Assembly (NCBI GenBank): GCA_903876045.1
Contig: CAIQYP010000251.1
Span: forward strand, 1 to 36,551
DNA: 36,551 nt
Direction of reading: 5' to 3'
Source: an uncultured beta proteobacterium
Lineage (GTDB): Bacteria > Pseudomonadota > Gammaproteobacteria > Burkholderiales > Burkholderiaceae_C
Shown here in pieces: positions 31,865 to 36,551 of the stretch (position 1 is its first letter; each line of letters starts with the position of its first letter). The position numbers and the translations under genes were made by a program. Under the pieces are notes generated by a model that was given only the letters and a program-made list of their open reading frames with translations, was not told where the DNA came from and did no database searches.

Positions 31865-31893
31865 TTGCTTAAAGGAAAGTTTTGTGATAGACT
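31865..31893 (+). promoter_or_regulatory. Candidate promoter for the intra-IS RNA
   Basis: TTGCTT - 17 nt - TAGACT with extended -10 TGaTAGACT; starts immediately after the transposase stop. Confidence 0.5.
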
Positions 31894-31898
31894 TGCGA

Positions 31899-31998
31899 CG
31901 AGTCGGGAGTGCTGTCCTTGTCACAGTACGTTGGGCGATTGTTCCACTCGGCTTACCAAATTCTCAAAAAGGATCGCTGCGCGATCCTTTTTTTTTTT
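31899..31998 (+). ncRNA. Candidate structured RNA upstream of the DUF3800 gene
   Basis: P1 31899-31908/31942-31950 (CGAGU-C-GGGA with UUCC-ACUCG, one bulged C, one GU); P2 31909-31915/31923-31929 (GUGCUGU/ACAGUAC, one GU); ends in intrinsic terminator. Confidence 0.6.
31966..31998 (+). terminator. Intrinsic terminator between transposase and DUF3800 gene
   Basis: AAAAAGGATCGC-TGC-GCGATCCTTTTTTTTTTT, perfect stem plus long T-run. Confidence 0.92.
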
Positions 31999-32015
31999 GG
32001 AAAACCTGGAGCTTT

Positions 32016-32777
32016 ATGTACCTGCTATACCTCGATGAATCAGGCCATTCTCACGATCCCAATTCTGAATTTTTTGTATTGGCTGGATTTAGCGTTTTCG
32101 AACGCCAAACTCATTGGCTAGATGCTGCTATCGAGCCGATAGCAAAACGATTCAATAGCATAAATTCTTCCGACATTGAATTTCATGGATCTCCAATGAG
32201 AACGGGAAAAGATGGATGGCACGGAATCCCACCATCAGATAGAGTTCAGGCTGTTGTCGATATTCTTTCCTTGCTGTCAAACAGTCAACTTAAGGTTAAA
32301 GTATTTGCGTCTGTGATTGAAAAATCACTTCTCGCTCCCGATATAATTTTGAGTCAGTCGTTTGAAAATGTAGTAACCCAATTCGATAATTATCTTGCGA
32401 CACTTTATCTAAGGAAAAATCCACAAAGAGGATTGGTTATCTTAGATAAGACATCATACGAAAGAAAATTACAAGCACTGTCTCACTTTTTTAAACATCA
32501 GGGGCATGCAAATGGAAAGCTCAGGAATTTGGCTGAAGTTCCATTGTTTTTAGATTCAAAGGCATCACGATTGATTCAAATGGCTGACTTAATCGCGTAT
32601 TGGATCTTCAGATACTACCAATCATCTGATGATAGGGGGTTCAATTTAATTAAACCATATTTCCATACATACGGCGGTGTTCAGCATGGTTTTGTGAAAA
32701 GCGTAACCCAAGCGACGGATGAACGATTAAATAATCTAACCGCATCACTGAATCCATTCCCGATTGCTACTATTTGA
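32016..32777 (+). CDS. DUF3800 domain protein, IS passenger gene
   Basis: MYLLYLDESGHSHDPNSEFFVLAG N-terminal motif, DIEFHGS, VILDKTSYE, QMADLIAYWIFR; SD-like TGGAG before ATG; AT-rich relative to the transposase. Confidence 0.85.
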   Translation: MYLLYLDESGHSHDPNSEFFVLAGFSVFERQTHWLDAAIEPIAKRFNSINSSDIEFHGSPMRTGKDGWHGIPPSDRVQAVVDILSLLSNSQLKVKVFASVIEKSLLAPDIILSQSFENVVTQFDNYLATLYLRKNPQRGLVILDKTSYERKLQALSHFFKHQGHANGKLRNLAEVPLFLDSKASRLIQMADLIAYWIFRYYQSSDDRGFNLIKPYFHTYGGVQHGFVKSVTQATDERLNNLTASLNPFPIATI

Positions 32778-32798
32778 ATATGATTATTCAAATAGTAG
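32767..32798. terminator. Perfect hairpin at the DUF3800 stop codon, near the IS right end
   Basis: CTACTATTTGAATA-TGAT-TATTCAAATAGTAG (14-bp perfect arms); stop codon lies in the left arm; no T-run. Confidence 0.7.
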
Positions 32799-32823
32799 TA
32801 TTGGAGCTAAAGGGATACCCCGT

Positions 32824-32839
32824 ATATATAATCAGTACT
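32824..32839. promoter_or_regulatory. Right part of split LexA-like box, including right TSD copy
   Basis: ATATATAATCAGTACT. Confidence 0.7.
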
Positions 32840-33250
32840 ATGCCAGAACTCACTCAAAGAAATAACCCTTTTTCGTAAAACATTTAATAAAGAATTCTTG
32901 TTGGCGGTGCAAGCGTGGCGCTTCCGACTTAAGCCAAGGATTGCATCAATTTCTAGTGGGTCTTGGATCATCGGGTTTGGACCGGCGGCTTTGCGGCGCG
33001 CACTTCTCAGCTGACTAACAGATTTGCGTCCAGCTGGCTTATGTAATTTTGCAAATTCGTCGCAAAGAGGGCAAGAAACGCATCAAAGAGAACCTTGATT
33101 TGTTCAAACTGAGGTTCCACTACTTGGTCAAGGTCTTTTGTGCATAGGTACGTAACGCATAACCTGGGCAAACATCCAAGCAATATTCTTTAAATAGTTA
33201 TTGCAAAAATTAGAGAATGTTTCTACACTGCCATTTCACACAGTCACCGC

Positions 33251-33451
33251 ATGTTTATGACAACAGCTTGCCTCAACGACAAAGTACGCATCAAGTCTGG
33301 CGATCTTGCCGGTGCGCGCGGCATAGTTTTGTCTTGCAAAGATGAACGGAATCTTCAGCTTAGATTGGTGAAGGATTGTTGGCGCGCGTCCAATATTCCT
33401 CAGGCGTGCGCGCCGAGCGAATACTCAGGGAATGCAGCCAGTCTTGAATGA
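33251..33451 (+). CDS. Small hypothetical protein, possibly KOW-like
   Basis: DKVRIKSGDLAGARGIVLS resembles a KOW core; weak. Confidence 0.3.
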   Translation: MFMTTACLNDKVRIKSGDLAGARGIVLSCKDERNLQLRLVKDCWRASNIPQACAPSEYSGNAASLE

Positions 33452-33514
33452 CTGACCTGTGGATAAGTTTAGCCCACGGATAGTTTTCAATACAACTTCA
33501 TATTCATTCACAGC

Positions 33515-33573
33515 CAGCGTGGAAAGCCGCGCAGGGCGTAGCCCGAAGCGGATTTCCACGCTGAGCAGGTGTC
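33515..33573. repeat. Inverted repeat next to the istB remnant
   Basis: CAGCGTGGAAA ... TTTCCACGCTG, 11-bp perfect arms. Confidence 0.6.
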
Positions 33574-33883
33574 AGAACGGCACCTCCTGGTCTGATCCTT
33601 TCGGTCGCTTGGTTTGTTCCCTGGCTTTGATGCGCGACTTCGCTGTGGCTGTGCTGTGGCGGAACCTGTAGGACTCATTGCCAGTCTCCACGATATGACA
33701 GTGGTGTGTGAGCCGATCCAGCAATGCCGTGGTCATCTTCGCGTCGCCAAACACACTGGCCCACTCCCCGAACGTCAAGTTGGTGGTGATCATCACGCTG
33801 GTGTGTTCATAGAGCTTGGATAGCAGATGAAACAGCAGTGCACCACCGGCTTGGCTAAATGGCAGATAGCCCAGTTCATCAAT
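33572..33883 (-). pseudogene. istB: IstB-like ATPase of an IS21-family element, N-terminally truncated
   Basis: [68 protein letters not shown] is the IstB C-terminal half; Walker A half and istA missing. Confidence 0.88.
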
Positions 33884-33909
33884 AAATGTTGAGCTCAACA
33901 TTTATTGAT
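33878..33909. repeat. 32-bp perfect palindrome at the istB/RIT junction
   Basis: ATCAATAAATGTTGAGCTCAACATTTATTGAT. Confidence 0.9.
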
Positions 33910-33925
33910 TAATGTGATGTCCGCT

Positions 33926-34004
33926 GTAATGTGGAGTAGCACAAAAGACTGTATCGGCCATACAGGCACAAACACCGATCTTTCTGTTGACTTCTCCACA
34001 TTAC
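33926..34004. repeat. 11-bp inverted repeat at the recombinase-trio end, candidate recombinase-binding sites
   Basis: GTAATGTGGAG (33926-33936) and CTCCACATTAC (33994-34004); a related TAATGTGATG copy just outside. Confidence 0.65.
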
Positions 34005-34006
34005 GA

Positions 34007-35038
34007 TCAGAGGCGGCGAAGCCAAGCGGTGACGTTGTCGTCGTGGAAGATAAAGGCACCGCCCTTTGGCGGTGCAAGCACTTCAGGGAAGACTTGTGCG
34101 AGCGCTTGACGTTTAAGGTCGAGGTCAGCGCGCGCGTAGCGCATGGTGGTGTTTAGGCTCGCGTGGCCGAGCCATTGGCTGATGGTAGCGAAGTCCACCC
34201 CTGCCTTGAGCAGATGAATTGCAGTGGTGTGCCTCAATGAATGCGGGTGAATCCGTTTGGCGGCCAATGTCGGTTCGGTTTTTGCGCCTGCGGTGATGTG
34301 CCGCTGCAGAAGGTATCGAACACCGAAGCGGGTCATCGGGACGCCATGCGCGTTGAGGAATACGTGTCGAACAGCAGGATCGTCGTCACCATCGCGCTGG
34401 TTCTCTATCAGTTCCCACAGCAGGCGGGCAATACGCGGCCAGATCGGACAAATGCGCACCTTGTTGCCTTTGCCCGTGAAGCGGACTTGGCAGGGAGGTT
34501 CAATTCGAATATCTCGAACCCGCAGATCGACGATCTCTTGCACCCGGGCGCCGGTATTGAACATCAGCGAGAACATCGCGTAGTCCCGTCTGCCGGCTGG
34601 TGTCTTTCGATCAATGCTACCCAACAGGGCCTCGATCTCCGTCTTCTCCAGATATTCGATTGGGGTGGCCTGAGCTCCTCGTTTGAATGGAATTCCGAGG
34701 ATTTGCTGCAAGGCCGCCATTTGCTCGGGATGGTCGCTTACAAGGTAGTGAGCAAAGGTATGCATGGCGGCCAAGCGGACATTGCGGGTAGAGATGGTAT
34801 TCCCGCGCTCAGCCTCCAAGAAGGTGAGGAAGCGACAGATCCGATCGGCAGTTATGTCGGACAGTTCGAGAGATTCGATTGGCCGATGACAGTCCTTGGC
34901 GGCAAACCCAAGGAACAGAATCATGCAGTCACGATAGCTTTGAATCGTGTGACGACTCATACCGCGCAGTGTCGGGAGGTATTCCTGGAAGAAGCGAACA
35001 ACGGCACGGCCAAGTTGTGTCGGTTGATACTTCTTCAT
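34007..35038 (-). CDS. Tyrosine recombinase (third gene of trio)
   Basis: NTGARVQEIVDLRVRDI, HPHSLRHTTAIHLLKAGVD, ISQWLGHASLNTTMRYARAD; ATGA overlap with upstream gene. Confidence 0.92.
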   Translation of the reverse strand: MKKYQPTQLGRAVVRFFQEYLPTLRGMSRHTIQSYRDCMILFLGFAAKDCHRPIESLELSDITADRICRFLTFLEAERGNTISTRNVRLAAMHTFAHYLVSDHPEQMAALQQILGIPFKRGAQATPIEYLEKTEIEALLGSIDRKTPAGRRDYAMFSLMFNTGARVQEIVDLRVRDIRIEPPCQVRFTGKGNKVRICPIWPRIARLLWELIENQRDGDDDPAVRHVFLNAHGVPMTRFGVRYLLQRHITAGAKTEPTLAAKRIHPHSLRHTTAIHLLKAGVDFATISQWLGHASLNTTMRYARADLDLKRQALAQVFPEVLAPPKGGAFIFHDDNVTAWLRRL

Positions 35039-36012
35039 GATGTGGCCTCGTCAACAACACCGCCGAAAGCGGCTTCGAACCGCTCACTGGCCAGCTCGCG
35101 CATGGTCGGCACGAAGTGCAGGTAATGGGCGGTCGACACGATCGAAACGTGACCCATAAACATAGCTAGGCGGGGCAAGTTGGACTGAACGTCAGCGCCA
35201 TCGCGGTACCAGCGAATCAGAGCCTGAACGGCGAAGCTATGCCTAATGTCATGGACTCTCGGGCGACGCCCTTCGCTGTCTTTTACGTCCGCTGCGACGA
35301 ACAGGCGATTGACAGCCTGCCCCAATCCGGCACCGGTGTACCCGTGATGACCACATGCTCCACAACACACCAGTGGTGCGCAGGCCGCGGAATCAAACGG
35401 TGTCGCTAGACGTTGGCGCAAATAGACCCGCAGAGCATCGCTGGCGTCCAGTGACAGCGGCACCAGTCGCGACTTGTGGAATTTGGATGATTTGATACGG
35501 AGCAGCCCAGTCTTTGCATCAACGTCATCCAAGGTTAAGCGGACCAATTCACCACGCCGCAGTCCTGTCGTATATAGCAAGATTACGGCCATGCGCATGA
35601 CTGCCGGCAACAACGGTGAATTGCTCGTTGCCACCAGTGTGTCGGCAGCGACCAGCAGTCGCGCCACCTGCTCTGGCTCGACGATCACCGGTCGGCGATA
35701 GGGAAGCATGCGAGCGAAGTGCAGTGGATCGGGAACGAAACAGTCGGGTTCGGTGCGCTGACGGTAGCGACAGAACTTGCGCACAATCAGTTGGCGGCCC
35801 CGCCGTGTCGTAGCGGACAGCTTGCAAAAAGAATTGCACCATAGATCAAAGCCGGCCTGATCGAGATCTGCGTTGTTTGTTGTTGCGAGGAAGGCTCGTA
35901 GGTGTTTGAGAATCCACTCTGTGCCGTCGTAACTGCGACCCAGCGAACGTTGGTGCCGAAGCCAGATGGCGATCCATTGATCCAGCGGTGTTGAAGGTGC
36001 CTTCTCATTCAT
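35035..36012 (-). CDS. Tyrosine recombinase (second gene of trio)
   Basis: TTGLRRGELVRLTLDDVD, RVHDIRHSFAVQALIRWYRDG, FMGHVSIVSTAHYLH; start MNEKAPSTPLDQW. Confidence 0.9.
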   Translation of the reverse strand: MNEKAPSTPLDQWIAIWLRHQRSLGRSYDGTEWILKHLRAFLATTNNADLDQAGFDLWCNSFCKLSATTRRGRQLIVRKFCRYRQRTEPDCFVPDPLHFARMLPYRRPVIVEPEQVARLLVAADTLVATSNSPLLPAVMRMAVILLYTTGLRRGELVRLTLDDVDAKTGLLRIKSSKFHKSRLVPLSLDASDALRVYLRQRLATPFDSAACAPLVCCGACGHHGYTGAGLGQAVNRLFVAADVKDSEGRRPRVHDIRHSFAVQALIRWYRDGADVQSNLPRLAMFMGHVSIVSTAHYLHFVPTMRELASERFEAAFGGVVDEATS

Positions 36013-36551
36013 GGCCGCCTCCATTGACTGGCGCAGGCACTGGTAATGCAACCGTGCGCAACATGTCGGTGTCGACTCGCAAGTAAACACAGGTGGCCTC
36101 CAAGCTCCGATGTCCCAGCAAGTCACCAATGGCCTTGACACCGACACCACGCCGAAGCAAACGCATTGCGAAGGTATGCCGCAGCGAATAAGACGAGACC
36201 CCATCAAGAGGGAGGCCGCTCTTAATTGCCCGGTAGTTGAAAACATCGATGACACCGTAATGCTTCAGCGCTTTAATCGGGCTCCGAATGCGCAGGAATA
36301 ACTGTGGCAAATCGCAGGTCGGCCTAGCGACCGCCAAGTAACGGCGCAGTAGCCGCAATGTCCGTTCGACGAGCGGCAGAATAAGCACGGAGTGCGTCTT
36401 GCATTGTTCGACTCTTAGCGTGCCGGCCTTCCAATCGATGGAATCAAGCCGCAAGGCGGCCACCTCGGATGGGCGCAGGCCGTAATAGGCCATCAAATGC
36501 AAAATGGCATAGTCACGCCAATCTCTGGGACTTCTCCGCCGGATCGAAGCG
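36005..36551 (-). CDS. Tyrosine recombinase (first gene of trio), partial
   Basis: YYGLRPSEVAALRLDSIDW, SYSLRHTFAMRLLRRGVGVKAIGDLLGHRSLEATCVYLRVD; reading frame remains open to the window edge. Confidence 0.9.
   Translation of the reverse strand, partial: ASIRRRSPRDWRDYAILHLMAYYGLRPSEVAALRLDSIDWKAGTLRVEQCKTHSVLILPLVERTLRLLRRYLAVARPTCDLPQLFLRIRSPIKALKHYGVIDVFNYRAIKSGLPLDGVSSYSLRHTFAMRLLRRGVGVKAIGDLLGHRSLEATCVYLRVDTDMLRTVALPVPAPVNGGGHE

Larger units (their letters stand above)
30854..32823 (+). mobile_element. Complete IS1595-family element with DUF3800 passenger and candidate ncRNA
   Basis: Terminal IRs ACGGGGTATCCCCTTAGCTCCAA (30854-30876) and complement of ACGGGGTATCCCTTTAGCTCCAA (32801-32823), 22/23 identical; perfect 8-bp TSD ATATATAA at 30846-30853 and 32824-32831. 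Confidence 0.92.
33910..36551 (-). mobile_element. Recombinase-in-trio (RIT)-like element, right part outside the window
   Basis: Three consecutive overlapping tyrosine recombinase genes interrupting istB. Confidence 0.75.

Noticed and set aside
31899-31965. Classical ToxI-type tandem-repeat antitoxin RNA
   Set aside because: No tandem repeats are visible and DUF3800 is not ToxN; only the RNA-terminator-protein layout is similar.
31860-32015. N-terminal extension of the DUF3800 ORF starting at an ATGA overlap with the transposase
   Set aside because: It would translate through the structured RNA and the terminator T-run (FFF); the DUF3800 domain starts at MYLLYLDESG with its own SD, so a start at 32016 is favoured, although translational coupling cannot be fully excluded.
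1-36551. CRISPR arrays, tRNA or rRNA genes
   Set aside because: No regularly spaced direct repeats or recognisable tRNA/rRNA sequence were seen on reading.

Overview
The window looks like a beta-proteobacterial (Comamonadaceae-like) chromosome segment with two parts. (1) About 1-30272 is ordinary core/metabolic DNA: a carbohydrate/polyol ABC transporter with split DhaL/DhaK kinase subunits, a Gfo/Idh oxidoreductase and a sugar isomerase; ilvD; mmsA plus an omega-aminotransferase with a divergent LysR; dadA plus an argP-like LysR; pckG, a glutathione peroxidase, recQ, and a comM/yifB gene missing its 5' end. (2) About 30273-36551 is a mobile region abutting truncated comM. It holds an SOS-type gene whose LexA-like box is split by a complete IS1595-family insertion (30854-32823, 22/23 bp terminal IRs, perfect 8-bp TSD ATATATAA), a truncated IS21-family istB, and a three-tyrosine-recombinase (RIT-like) element running off the right edge. 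The most exciting candidate is inside the IS1595 element: behind the transposase is a compact unit of extended -10 promoter, ~100-nt structured RNA, intrinsic terminator, then an AT-rich DUF3800 gene whose RBS directly follows the terminator. This suggests a mobile RNA/DUF3800 (putative RNase H-fold nuclease) system expressed by terminator readthrough. All calls are by eye, without database searches.
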